Below the pieces are notes generated by a model that worked only from the letters and a program-made list of their open reading frames with translations, searched no databases and had not been told where the DNA came from. The position numbers and the translations under genes are program-made. Positions 17,650 to 27,884 of a stretch of 39,827 bases of DNA are shown here, in pieces (the first letter of the stretch is position 1; the number at the start of each line of letters is the position of its first letter). Location: NCBI GenBank assembly GCA_016874835.1, contig VGTB01000008.1:1-39827 (forward strand), in the 5' to 3' direction. The DNA is from Deltaproteobacteria bacterium (GTDB lineage: Bacteria > Desulfobacterota > Syntrophia > Syntrophales > UBA2185).

Positions 17650-19066
17650 GGAAAAGACTGAAAAAAAAGAGAAGAAGGAAAAGATTCCCCGACAGGCTAT
17701 GCCTGAACAGGACCCCAAGGAACGGATTCATAACTTCGACGAGGTTCCCTATGGGTATAATGCGGAACTCGCCATGATGGAAGCGAAACGCTGTATTCAG
17801 TGCAAGAAACCGAGTTGCGTGGCAGGTTGTCCTGTAGATGTGAAGATTCCAGAATTCATCAAGCTGATTGCCGAAGGAAAGTTCATTGAGGCTGCCTGGA
17901 AGCTCAAAGAAACCAATGCTCTTCCCGCTGTGTGCGGGAGGGTTTGCCCGCAGGAGGATCAGTGTGAAAAAGTGTGTATCCTGGGAAAGAAGGATGAGCC
18001 GGTAGCGGTTGGCAGGCTTGAACGCTTTGCGGCTGATTTTGAGCAGGACTCCGGCAATATAGTGATACCTGAGAAAGAGTCCCCAACGGGCAAAAAAATC
18101 GCTGTGGTGGGGGCCGGTCCGGCGGGACTCACGATTGCCGGTGATCTGATCAAGTTAGGGCATGAAGTGACGATTTTCGAAGCCCTCCATAAAGCGGGGG
18201 GCGTGTTGATTTACGGAATTCCCGAGTTTCGTCTTCCCAAGGCAATCGTCGATGCGGAAGTGAATTACCTGGAAAAGCTGGGTGTTAAGATAGTAAGGAA
18301 CGCCGCCATCGGAAGATTGAAGACGGTGGACGACCTCTTTGCAGAAGGGTTCCATGCGGTGTTTCTGGGCGTGGGTGCCGGTGCACCTGTGTTTATGAAT
18401 ATTCCCGGTGAAAACTTGAGCGGTATCTATTCTGCGAATGAGTACCTCACGAGGTCAAATCTGATGAAGGCCTATCTGTTCCCCGAATTTGATACGCCCA
18501 TTGTGAGAGGTAAAAATGTGGCCGTCATCGGTGGCGGGAATGTGGCCATGGATTCTGTAAGAACGGCACTCCGTCTGGGAGCGGACAATGCTTATATCAT
18601 CTACCGCCGTACAGAGGTGGAAATGCCCGCAAGGATTGAGGAAGTCCATCACGCAAAGGAGGAGGGCGTGCAGTTCAAGCTCCTCCATGCGCCTGTTGAG
18701 TATATCGGCGATGAAAACGGCTGGGTAAGGCAGATGAAATGTATCCGCATGGAGCTTGGCGAACCGGATGCGTCGGGAAGACGGAGTCCTATTCCCATCA
18801 AGGGATCGGAATTTATCATTGACGTGGATACCGTGGTGGTTGCCATCGGGACGATGGCCAATCCCGTCATACAGGCAACAACTCCGGGTCTGGAAGTGAA
18901 TAAGCGGGGATATATCGTAACGAAGGGCGAAACCGGTGAGACCACCCGTGAGGGTGTGTATGCAGGTGGGGATATCGTCACCGGATCGGCAACGGTCATC
19001 CTTGCTATGGGAGCGGGAAGGCAGGCAGCCAAGGCGATTCATGAGCATGTAATGGCGAAGGGCTGA
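17639..19066 (+). CDS. nfnB: NfnB: NADPH-binding flavoprotein subunit (GltA/SudA-like)
   Basis: A 475-residue large subunit of the Nfn complex, related to the glutamate synthase small chain. After a Lys/Glu-rich N-terminal stretch it has cysteine motifs for two [4Fe-4S] clusters (CIQCKKPSCVAGCP; CGRVCPQEDQCEKVC), then FAD (GAGPAGLTIAGD) and NADPH (GGGNVAMDSVRTALR) dinucleotide folds, and the C-terminal VYAGGD segment. ATG 17639 lies inside the nfnA end. It is labelled NfnB rather than GltD because it is paired with nfnA and no gltB is present. Confidence 0.92.
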   Translation: MENKEKTEKKEKKEKIPRQAMPEQDPKERIHNFDEVPYGYNAELAMMEAKRCIQCKKPSCVAGCPVDVKIPEFIKLIAEGKFIEAAWKLKETNALPAVCGRVCPQEDQCEKVCILGKKDEPVAVGRLERFAADFEQDSGNIVIPEKESPTGKKIAVVGAGPAGLTIAGDLIKLGHEVTIFEALHKAGGVLIYGIPEFRLPKAIVDAEVNYLEKLGVKIVRNAAIGRLKTVDDLFAEGFHAVFLGVGAGAPVFMNIPGENLSGIYSANEYLTRSNLMKAYLFPEFDTPIVRGKNVAVIGGGNVAMDSVRTALRLGADNAYIIYRRTEVEMPARIEEVHHAKEEGVQFKLLHAPVEYIGDENGWVRQMKCIRMELGEPDASGRRSPIPIKGSEFIIDVDTVVVAIGTMANPVIQATTPGLEVNKRGYIVTKGETGETTREGVYAGGDIVTGSATVILAMGAGRQAAKAIHEHVMAKG

Positions 19067-19086
19067 TATTTTCATGACCATTCTGT

Positions 19087-19124
19087 AAAAAAGGGGCCGA
19101 AGTCAATGGACTTCGGCCCCTTTT
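19087..19124. terminator. bidirectional Rho-independent terminator between nfnB and atpB
   Basis: A 12-bp perfect stem, GGGGCCGAAGTC / GACTTCGGCCCC, with a 4-nt AATG loop is flanked by an A run on the left and TTTT on the right. It can end transcription from both convergent genes. Confidence 0.9.
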
Positions 19125-19156
19125 CATTATGGTGCATAATATCGGTGAAATGTTTC

Positions 19157-19810
19157 TCAGTGGTGTTCTTCCATGGCACCGCCTATGTACATCATCGACA
19201 ACAGCATGAAAACCAGGGTCTGGATCAGGGAGATGAAGATTTTCAGTACCAGTATCGGCAGCGGGACGAGCAGGGGAACGAGTATGAAAAGCACCGCCAC
19301 GACGATGTGCCCACCTTCAATGTTCCCGAAGAGTCGAACCGACAGAGAAAGAGGACGGGAGAGGTGGCTCACGATTTCAATAGGCAACATGAGGGGGGTC
19401 AGCCACCACACCGGTCCCATGAACTGTTTGATGTATTTTACCCCGTGCACTTTGACACCGACGATGTGAGTCATGAAAAAGACGATGATGGCCATCGATA
19501 CGGTTACGTTCAGGTTAGACGTGGGGGATTCGAATCCGGGAACAAGACCTAAAAGATTCGAGGTAAGTATGTACAATCCCAGGGTGGCGATAAGAGGGAA
19601 GAACCTTCTTCCTTCGTGGCCCATGGTATCGGTCAGGAGACTGTCGAGACCGCTGATGATGACTTCCATGACATTCTGAAACCTGCTTGGATAAATATCA
19701 ATGCGGCGTGTCGCTAAAAAAGAACACAGGGCGAGGAAAGCCATGACGAACCAGGCGTACATGATGTGCGATGGAATGAAGTGGTTTTCAAGGAAAGACA
19801 GGGCATGCAT
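19157..19810 (-). CDS. atpB: F-type ATP synthase subunit a
   Basis: A 217-residue membrane stator subunit forming the ion half-channels of F0. The essential arginine is in the conserved helix ([14 protein letters not shown]), and the C-terminal helix ends [19 protein letters not shown] lies 12 nt before ATG 19810. It follows atpI by 6 nt. The gene for subunit c (atpE) is 7 kb away on the other strand rather than next door. Other F0 and F1 genes are not in the window. Confidence 0.94.
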   Translation of the reverse strand: MHALSFLENHFIPSHIMYAWFVMAFLALCSFLATRRIDIYPSRFQNVMEVIISGLDSLLTDTMGHEGRRFFPLIATLGLYILTSNLLGLVPGFESPTSNLNVTVSMAIIVFFMTHIVGVKVHGVKYIKQFMGPVWWLTPLMLPIEIVSHLSRPLSLSVRLFGNIEGGHIVVAVLFILVPLLVPLPILVLKIFISLIQTLVFMLLSMMYIGGAMEEHH

Positions 19811-19816
19811 CTCTTT

Positions 19817-20212
19817 TTATCTAACCTCCTCAAGGCAGTTTTTTTTTGAGAATGTTGTGACGACGGTGAAGACAACATTGACGACGACGAGGGAGAGACC
19901 AGCCAGTAACCCTATAATGTCCACAAGCCCCCCTGTGATGATGAAGTAGAGGATAACCGCCGTGATGCCGAACCTTATGTAGTATTTGAACATCATGGAC
20001 GATTTCGAACTGTCTGAAAGGCTTGAGAACACCTTTCGGAGATCCCGGCCGAGCCAGTGGAAATTCACGATGCTGATAAGACCTCCCAGAAGCACTCCCA
20101 GGGTGAACTGTTGAGACAGGAAGATGAAGCTGGGCGCAAGGATTATTCCCAGAATGATCCAGTTTGTGAGCTCAAGCTTCTTTTGGAGGGGGTCTTTTTC
20201 TGTGCGGTTCAC
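19817..20212 (-). CDS. atpI: ATP synthase subunit I-like membrane protein
   Basis: A 131-residue protein with about four hydrophobic helices and a charged N-terminus, in the pattern of the ATP synthase I family, which helps c-ring assembly or Mg uptake in some bacteria. The start is GTG 20212, inside the end of atpZ (41-nt overlap), so translation is probably coupled. The family call depends partly on its position just before atpB. Confidence 0.75.
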   Translation of the reverse strand: MNRTEKDPLQKKLELTNWIILGIILAPSFIFLSQQFTLGVLLGGLISIVNFHWLGRDLRKVFSSLSDSSKSSMMFKYYIRFGITAVILYFIITGGLVDIIGLLAGLSLVVVNVVFTVVTTFSKKNCLEEVR

Positions 20213-20462
20213 TTTTCAGACACTTGATTACCGGTTTTTCCTCAGGAAAATTTGTTTTTATCAAAACATATAAGTTCCTGAATCCTGCAATGATACCTAT
20301 GATCAGAAAGAGGAGCGTGAGCGTGTAACCCGTATCAAACTTCCTGTCAAGGTAATAGCCAAGATAGAGACCACCGAAGATCGTCAGTACCATGGCAATA
20401 CCGATGCTGCTGGCATATGCCAACTGGATTACCGCTTTCCTCGTTGCCTTATCCATGCGCAT
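20172..20462 (-). CDS. atpZ: AtpZ/AtpI-type F0F1 accessory protein
   Basis: A 96-residue protein with two hydrophobic helices and the family motif around GGLYLGYYLDRKF followed by a second helix (LTLLFLIIGIIAGFRNLY). ATG 20462 is preferred over the upstream frame start because the N-terminal extension has no family similarity; the ATG two codons later is also possible. It is the first gene of the atpZ-atpI-atpB set and starts 35 nt after fcl, so read-through from the sugar genes is possible. Confidence 0.78.
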   Translation of the reverse strand: MRMDKATRKAVIQLAYASSIGIAMVLTIFGGLYLGYYLDRKFDTGYTLTLLFLIIGIIAGFRNLYVLIKTNFPEEKPVIKCLKSEPHRKRPPPKEA

Positions 20463-20497
20463 TTGCGTGGCGCTCTTAACATGAATGGTTGGGGAAG

Positions 20498-22502
<2,005 letters not shown>

Positions 22503-22513
22503 GGTAACACTCC

Positions 22514-23521
22514 TCAGACTTTGTAGTACTCCCTGTACCATTTCAGAAAGTGTTTTATCCCGTCCTCTATCGGTGTCGTTGGTTTAAAGCCGACATCCCT
22601 CGTGAGGTCATCGATATCCGCGTATGTCGCCGGCACATCTCCCGGCTGTATGGGGAGCATGTTCATTTTCGCCTTCCTGCCCAGTTGCCTCTCGAGTATG
22701 CGAATGAATTCCAGGAGCTTAACGGGGTTGTTGTTCCCGATGTTGTAAATTCTATACGGGGCAAAACTCGTGGCGGGGTCGGGACGGTTACCGAGCCAGT
22801 TCGGATCGGCCTGGGGAATCTTTCCGGCTACCCGGAACACGCCCTCCACCACATCGTCGATATAGGTGAAGTCCCTGCTCATTTTTCCCTCGTTGTACAC
22901 GTCAATGGACCTGCCTTCCAGGATGGCTTTGGTGAACAGAAACAGTGCCATGTCGGGTCTTCCCCAGGGCCCGTACACCGTGAAGAACCTCAATCCCGTG
23001 CAGGGAAGCCTGTAGAGGCTCGCATAAGTATGGGCCATGAGTTCGTTCGCTTTTTTCGTGGCTGCGTAGAGACTGATGGGATGATCAACGTTATGGTGGA
23101 CAGTAAAGGGCATCCGGGTATTCGCGCCGTAGACGGAGCTTGACGACGCGAAAATCAGGTGTGCGCATTGGGAACGCCTGCAGCCTTCCAGGATGTTGAG
23201 AAAACCCGTAAGGTTGCTGTCTCCGTATGCGTGGGGATTTATCAGTGAGTATCTGACTCCCGCCTGAGCGGCCAGGTGGATGACGATCTCCGGTTCGTCC
23301 TTCTCAAAAAGGGAAAGGATACGTTTTTGGGAGATGTCGGTTTTGATGAAGCGAAATGCCGGAGAGTCTTTCAGGATGGCCAGTCGCGCCTTCTTCAGAT
23401 TGACGTCGTAATAGTCGTTCAGGTTATCAACGCCCGTTACGGTATGGCCGGCATCGAGAAATCGCCTGGCTACGTAAAATCCGATGAAACCCGCGGCTCC
23501 TGTCACTAAGATTTTCCCCAT
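22514..23521 (-). CDS. UDP-glucuronate 4-epimerase-like NAD-dependent epimerase
   Basis: A 335-residue extended short-chain dehydrogenase. It has [31 protein letters not shown] and the YxxxK pair (YAATKKANE), and the long C-terminal insert [29 protein letters not shown] that is typical of UDP-glucuronate 4-epimerases (CapI/LpsL type). It would supply UDP-galacturonate for surface polysaccharide. A related 4-epimerase specificity cannot be excluded. Confidence 0.88.
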   Translation of the reverse strand: MGKILVTGAAGFIGFYVARRFLDAGHTVTGVDNLNDYYDVNLKKARLAILKDSPAFRFIKTDISQKRILSLFEKDEPEIVIHLAAQAGVRYSLINPHAYGDSNLTGFLNILEGCRRSQCAHLIFASSSSVYGANTRMPFTVHHNVDHPISLYAATKKANELMAHTYASLYRLPCTGLRFFTVYGPWGRPDMALFLFTKAILEGRSIDVYNEGKMSRDFTYIDDVVEGVFRVAGKIPQADPNWLGNRPDPATSFAPYRIYNIGNNNPVKLLEFIRILERQLGRKAKMNMLPIQPGDVPATYADIDDLTRDVGFKPTTPIEDGIKHFLKWYREYYKV

Positions 23522-23542
23522 CGAGTTACCCTTTATTCGAGA

Positions 23543-24862
23543 TCATAAGCGCCAGTATTGAATCCCCAGCCTCTGCACTTCCTGCAGATCGAAAATGCCT
23601 TTCACATCAATCAGGACGTGGCAATCGTCACGGCAGAGTGCGTTAATTTCCGACAGGCCAAGGTCCCGATAAGCTTTGTGGGCAACGGCGACGATTACCG
23701 CGTTGACGTTACGGATGTCTTCAAGACGAACGAGGGTGATCCCGTAAAGGCGATATGCCTCTTCGGCGCTTGCCAGAGGATCGTGAATAAGCGTCTCCAC
23801 TCCGTAATCCTTCAGTTCTCTCACAATGTCGATTACCTTCGAGTTGCGCAAATCCGTAATGTTTTCTTTAAACGTGAGTCCCAGAATCGCCACCCGTGAG
23901 TCAAGAACCTGCTTCCCCGCACCGATAAGCTGTTTTATCGTCTGTTCGGCGATATATTTCCCCATGCCGTCGTTTATGCGACGGCCTGCAAGGATTATTT
24001 CCGGGTGATAACCGATGCTTTCCGCCTTATAGGTCAGGTAGTACGGGTCCACACCGATGCAATGTCCTCCCACGAGACCCGGGCGGAACGGCAGGAAATT
24101 CCATTTTGTCGCCGCCGCCTCGCGGACTTCCATGGGATCTATGCCCATGCGGTTGAAGATGATGGACAGTTCGTTCATCAGGGCGATGTTGAGGTCCCGC
24201 TGGGTGTTCTCAATCACTTTCGCCGCTTCTGCCACCCTGATGGAAGAGGTCTGATGAATGCCCGCCTCCACTATCCGCCCGTAAATGCGGGTGAGGAGTT
24301 CAAGTGTGTGCGGGTCCGATGCGGACACAACCTTGGTAATCTTGTCTAAGGTGTGCTCCTTATCCCCCGGATTGATCCTCTCCGGGGAATATCCGACCGT
24401 GAACCCGTTCCCCAGTTTCATTCCCGATTCCTTCTCGAGAATGGGAACGCAGATGTCTTCGGTAACACCCGGATAGACCGTTGACTCGAAAACGACACAT
24501 GAGCCGCGGCTCAGTTTCCTGCCGACAATTTCCGCGGCATTCCTGACGGCCATGAGGTCGGGAATGCGGGAGTGATCGATAGGTGTGGGTACAGCAATGA
24601 TGATGAGCCGGCATGTCGAGAGCGCACCCGCGTCGGAGGTGAAATCCAGAGAGACTGATTTCAAATCCTCTTTTGAAAGTTCGAGGGTTGAATCGTATCC
24701 TTCTCGGAGCTCGGCGATACGGGCGGTTTTGATGTCGTACCCTATGACCGTGAAGTGTCTTGCCAGGTGCACTGCCAGGGGCAGGCCGACATACCCGAGA
24801 CCCACCACGGCGATTTTTTCCGTGCGGTTGATAAATGATGAAAAGGCGGGGATGGTATTCAT
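23543..24862 (-). CDS. UDP-sugar 6-dehydrogenase, WbpO/TviB type
   Basis: A 439-residue nucleotide-sugar dehydrogenase, oxidising C6 of a UDP-hexosamine or UDP-hexose to the uronic acid. It has the N-terminal NAD fold (VVGLGYVGLPLA), a catalytic Cys in GGHCIGVDPYYLTYKA, FESTVYPGVTE, and the C-terminal LGLTFKENITDLRNSK. These features match the UDP-N-acetylhexosamine group (TviB/WbpO) better than the UDP-glucose group. A hairpin (ATTTCAG / CTGAAAT) lies upstream at 24887-24906. It starts the four-gene sugar set. Confidence 0.88.
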   Translation of the reverse strand: MNTIPAFSSFINRTEKIAVVGLGYVGLPLAVHLARHFTVIGYDIKTARIAELREGYDSTLELSKEDLKSVSLDFTSDAGALSTCRLIIIAVPTPIDHSRIPDLMAVRNAAEIVGRKLSRGSCVVFESTVYPGVTEDICVPILEKESGMKLGNGFTVGYSPERINPGDKEHTLDKITKVVSASDPHTLELLTRIYGRIVEAGIHQTSSIRVAEAAKVIENTQRDLNIALMNELSIIFNRMGIDPMEVREAAATKWNFLPFRPGLVGGHCIGVDPYYLTYKAESIGYHPEIILAGRRINDGMGKYIAEQTIKQLIGAGKQVLDSRVAILGLTFKENITDLRNSKVIDIVRELKDYGVETLIHDPLASAEEAYRLYGITLVRLEDIRNVNAVIVAVAHKAYRDLGLSEINALCRDDCHVLIDVKGIFDLQEVQRLGIQYWRL

Positions 24863-24976
24863 ATCACAACCTTCTTGCGTTTTTTTATTTCAGCGTTTCC
24901 TGAAATTCCTTCGCCTCCACTCTTTCTTCAGGCAGGCGGGACTCTACAACAATACCCTTTCAGTGTCAAAATTTCA

Positions 24977-26263
24977 TTACAGCGTCTTCAGTGACCTCGC
25001 GCACGCGTCGAGAGTTTTTTCAATGTCTTCATCCGTATGGGCAAGGGAGAGAAAGGACGCTTCGAACTGGGATGGTGCAAGGCTGACGCCGTTTGCCAAC
25101 ATGTTCCGGAAATAGCGGGCATAGAGTTCGGTATCGCTTTTTGCCGCACCCGCGAAGTCGTAGACCTCGTGTCCCGAGAAGAAGACGGTAAACATGGAGC
25201 CTGTCCTGTTGATGCAGACGGGGATTTGTGTATGGTCGAAGAGCTTTTGCAGTTCGTTGCATAGGAGGGATGTCTTTGTATTGAGTATGTCGTAATTTCC
25301 CTCGTTTCTCCGGAGAATGTTCAGTGTCGTGATGCCGGCTGCCATGGCCATAGGGTTCCCCGAGAGGGTCCCTGCCTGATAGACGGGACCGGATGGTGCC
25401 AGTTTTTCCATGATTTCCCCTTTTCCCCCGAACGCACCGACGGGAAGCCCCCCGCCGATGATTTTTCCCAGACAGGTGAGATCTGGATTAATCCCCACTA
25501 AGTTCTGAAAGCCGCCGTAGGTGAGCCTGAAGCCTGTAATCACCTCGTCGAATATAAGGAGTATGCCGTATCTCCGGGTAATGTCCCTGATGGTTTCCAG
25601 GAAACCGTGCCGCGGGAGTATCACCCCCATGTTTCCCGCTACCGGTTCGATGATGACGCATGCCAGATCCGGTCCGTGCATGTCTATCGCCTTGATGAAA
25701 GTATCGGTATCGTTGTAGGGGACAGTAATGGTCAATGCTGCCAACTGGTGCGGAATGCCGGGACTTCCCGGAATGCCCAGCGTCGCCACACCGGAGCCGG
25801 CCTTCACCAGGAGAGAATCGGCGTGGCCGTGATAACAACCTTCGAATTTGATGATCTTTTCCCTGCCGGTGTATCCCCTGGCGAGTCTGATGGCGCTCAT
25901 CGCTGCTTCTGTGCCGGAGCTGACCATCCTGACAAGTTCAACGGAAGGGAAGGCATCGACGATCAGTTTTGCCATTTCGACTTCCAGTGCCGTGGGCGCC
26001 CCATAGCTGGTTCCTTTTTCCGCGGCCTCCTGAACGGCGGCGGTGACCTCGGAGTGGCGGTGCCCTAAAATCATAGGGCCCCAGGAGCAGACGTAGTCGA
26101 TGTATTCACGTCCCTCCACGTCGTAGATTCTCGATCCGGCAGCCCTGGCGATAAAGACGGGATCTGATTGAACTGCCTTGAATGCCCTGACGGGGCTGTT
26201 CACGCCACCGGGTATATACCTGAGAGCCTCTTCAAAGAGGGATTGTGAAGATTTATCAGTCAT
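24977..26263 (-). CDS. hemL: glutamate-1-semialdehyde 2,1-aminomutase
   Basis: A 428-residue PLP enzyme making 5-aminolevulinate in the C5 pathway. The PLP lysine lies near residue 265 in LGKIIGGGLPVGAFGG; other signatures are YIPGGVNSPVRAF, VSSGTEAAMSAIRLARG and CYHGHADSLLVKAG. ATG 26263 overlaps the end of the ahbB-like gene by 8 nt. The pairing points to tetrapyrrole synthesis as one transcription unit. Confidence 0.96.
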   Translation of the reverse strand: MTDKSSQSLFEEALRYIPGGVNSPVRAFKAVQSDPVFIARAAGSRIYDVEGREYIDYVCSWGPMILGHRHSEVTAAVQEAAEKGTSYGAPTALEVEMAKLIVDAFPSVELVRMVSSGTEAAMSAIRLARGYTGREKIIKFEGCYHGHADSLLVKAGSGVATLGIPGSPGIPHQLAALTITVPYNDTDTFIKAIDMHGPDLACVIIEPVAGNMGVILPRHGFLETIRDITRRYGILLIFDEVITGFRLTYGGFQNLVGINPDLTCLGKIIGGGLPVGAFGGKGEIMEKLAPSGPVYQAGTLSGNPMAMAAGITTLNILRRNEGNYDILNTKTSLLCNELQKLFDHTQIPVCINRTGSMFTVFFSGHEVYDFAGAAKSDTELYARYFRNMLANGVSLAPSQFEASFLSLAHTDEDIEKTLDACARSLKTL

Positions 26264-26726
26264 CGGGAAAATACTCCATGCTGCTTTTTTTATATTCCTC
26301 CTCACTCATGAGGACCATAAAGTCTTTAATGCCTGTTGCAGAGGAAAGTTCCTGAATCACGGTGTCCATCTCCCCCTCGCGGAAATGCACCATCGTAAAG
26401 ATATTGTACGTTCCCTCGAAAGGGGGATCACGCTGGTAGCAGTGGGTAACCTGGTCAAATGAAGACAGGATACGTCCGGCGGTATCGCACTTTTCCGGGG
26501 GGACCGCCCAGATGACCATGGCATTCTGCAGGAAGCCCGCTTTCTGATGTCTCAGCACGGCGCCAAACTTCCGGATGATGCCTTTCTGCATAAGGTCGCG
26601 GGTGATGGCGATCGTTTCTTCCTCGCCCATGCCGGCCCGCTCTCCGATCACCTTGAATGGTCTCTCTGTCACGGGGATGTCCATCTGAATGAAGCGGGAA
26701 ATGTTCTTTTCTTTCTCTTTTATCAT
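26256..26726 (-). CDS. ahbB: siroheme decarboxylase-like (AhbA/AhbB family, Lrp-like fold)
   Basis: A 156-residue protein with the Lrp/AsnC-like helix-turn-helix and RAM layout of the AhbA/AhbB/NirDLGH family. These enzymes decarboxylate siroheme to 12,18-didecarboxysiroheme in the alternative heme route. Family-like segments are GIIRKFGAVLRHQKAGF, VTHCYQR and YNIFTMVH. ATG 26726 was chosen over the in-frame TTG 26741. Its overlap with hemL supports a heme role rather than gene regulation. Whether it is the A or B subunit is not certain. Confidence 0.8.
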   Translation of the reverse strand: MIKEKEKNISRFIQMDIPVTERPFKVIGERAGMGEEETIAITRDLMQKGIIRKFGAVLRHQKAGFLQNAMVIWAVPPEKCDTAGRILSSFDQVTHCYQRDPPFEGTYNIFTMVHFREGEMDTVIQELSSATGIKDFMVLMSEEEYKKSSMEYFPDD

Positions 26727-26755
26727 AAGTCTCTCTGTCAAATAAGGAATTTCAC

Positions 26756-26783
26756 ATTATCATAAAGAAAAACACGGGGTCAA
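26756..26783 (-). promoter_or_regulatory. candidate promoter for ahbB-hemL
   Basis: On the minus strand TTGACC (26783-26778) and GATAAT (26761-26756) are 16 nt apart, about 30 nt before the ahbB-like ATG. Confidence 0.5.
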
Positions 26784-26832
26784 TCCATGGTTGTGATATT
26801 TTATTCTGCTGCGGGAGGAAGCGAAAAATGTC

Positions 26833-26860
26833 TTGACAAAATTTCATCCCTGAGTACAGT
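26833..26860 (+). promoter_or_regulatory. candidate promoter for atpE
   Basis: TTGACA (26833-26838) and TACAGT (26855-26860) are spaced by 16 nt. The start of atpE is about 160 nt further on, leaving a leader that contains a small hairpin (GGCAC / GTGCC, 26979-26992). Confidence 0.5.
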
Positions 26861-27022
26861 ACGCCGTAGCAAAACGAAGGGAAGAAAAAAGAGCCGGTTT
26901 TCCCCGGATGATTGAATCTGTGGAAAAGAGGGAAGAGATGATCGGAGAAAGGAGGTGAATGAGCGCACGTGTGAGAGTGGCACGTCAGTGCCGGAAAAAA
27001 CCCTTAGAAAAGGAGAAAGAAA

Positions 27023-27397
27023 ATGAGAGAAACGTTCGTAAATGTGATTGTGTGTATGTTAGTGACTATGGTATTGGCCCCGTGGGCAATGGCAGCCGCA
27101 CCTGCTCCTGCTGCACCTGCCGCAACAATTGATTACACGAAGGCGATTGTTCTGGGATGCAGTCTTTTAGCAGTCGGTATTGCCATGGGATTCGGTACGA
27201 TTGGTACGGGTGTTGGAATGGGTCATGGGTTGAGCGGTGCAACGAGCGCCGTCGGCAGAAATCCGGAGGCCCAGGGAAAGATTCTGCTCACCATGATGGT
27301 CGGTCTGGCGATGATTGAATCACTGGCAATCTATGCACTGGTTATCGCATTGGTCGTTCTCTATGCCAACCCGCTGCTGAAGTTCGCCGGCATGTAG
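27023..27397 (+). CDS. atpE: F-type ATP synthase subunit c with N-terminal signal-like extension
   Basis: A 124-residue proteolipid, longer than the usual 70-90 because of an N-terminal hydrophobic segment ending in APWAMAAA, which looks like a cleavable signal peptide, followed by an Ala/Pro stretch. The two-helix core has a glycine-rich first helix, the loop RNPEAQGK, and the ion-binding Glu99 in MIESLAIY. Ser100 and Tyr104 resemble Na+-type rings, but the Gln of helix 1 is Met66, so the coupling ion is unclear. AAAAGGAG precedes ATG 27023. It is isolated from atpB. Confidence 0.93.
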   Translation: MRETFVNVIVCMLVTMVLAPWAMAAAPAPAAPAATIDYTKAIVLGCSLLAVGIAMGFGTIGTGVGMGHGLSGATSAVGRNPEAQGKILLTMMVGLAMIESLAIYALVIALVVLYANPLLKFAGM

Positions 27398-27417
27398 GAA
27401 AGCGGTATCATTTACAT

Positions 27418-27457
27418 AAGGGAGGGGGAGCGCGACAACGACTTCAACTCCCTTTTT
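27418..27457. terminator. Rho-independent terminator after atpE
   Basis: AAGGGAG (27418-27424) can pair with CTCCCTT (27448-27454), followed by a run of T. The loop is long (23 nt), so alternative inner pairings are likely. It also lies just after the stop of the convergent release-factor-like gene. Confidence 0.6.
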
Positions 27458-27883
27458 TTATTCAAAATCCTGTGTGGGAGTGATTTTCGACCGAAGTGCC
27501 TTTTGCAGCGATCGGTCGTGTTTGTCTTTCAGGATCTTTTCTTTCGCGCGCCTTGAGCGGCGTCTTTTCTGTCTCTTTATCTTTTCTACGCGTTGTTTCT
27601 CCGCAAGCACCTTGCCCTGCTGTATCCTCTCGATCCTGTCGAGGAGGAGTCTCCTTGCCAGAAAGCGGTTCAGTGCCTGAGACCGTGACTGCTGGCACTT
27701 TACGGCCAGTCCCGAGGGTATGTGGAGAAGCTGTACACATGAGGAAGTCTTGTTTACCTTCTGCCCTCCGGGTCCCGAGGAACGGACGAAGGTCTCCCGG
27801 AGATCATCTTCCGCAACGCCGAGGCGCTCCATCCGTGCCAGCAATGCCCTTTCTTTTTCCTGTGAGACGTTAAACAGGCTCAT
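27458..27883 (-). CDS. class I release factor-like GGQ protein (ribosome rescue type)
   Basis: A 141-residue protein consisting essentially of the peptidyl-tRNA hydrolysis domain of class I release factors. The GGQ loop is present (SSGPGGQKVNKTSS), followed by the QQSRSQALNRF helix and a strongly basic C-terminal tail. The codon-recognition domain of RF1/RF2 is absent. This resembles the ArfB/C12orf65 group, which frees stalled ribosomes. ATG 27883 starts 1 nt after the stop of the upstream GTPase, so the two are probably coupled. Confidence 0.85.
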   Translation of the reverse strand: MSLFNVSQEKERALLARMERLGVAEDDLRETFVRSSGPGGQKVNKTSSCVQLLHIPSGLAVKCQQSRSQALNRFLARRLLLDRIERIQQGKVLAEKQRVEKIKRQKRRRSRRAKEKILKDKHDRSLQKALRSKITPTQDFE

Positions 27884-27884
27884 T

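Noticed and set aside
26948-26961. Perfect Shine-Dalgarno (AAAGGAGGTGA) followed at once by ATG before atpE
   Set aside because: Spacing between the core GGAGG and the ATG is only 3 nt, the frame reads basic, non-family sequence and overlaps atpE. It is more likely leader sequence.
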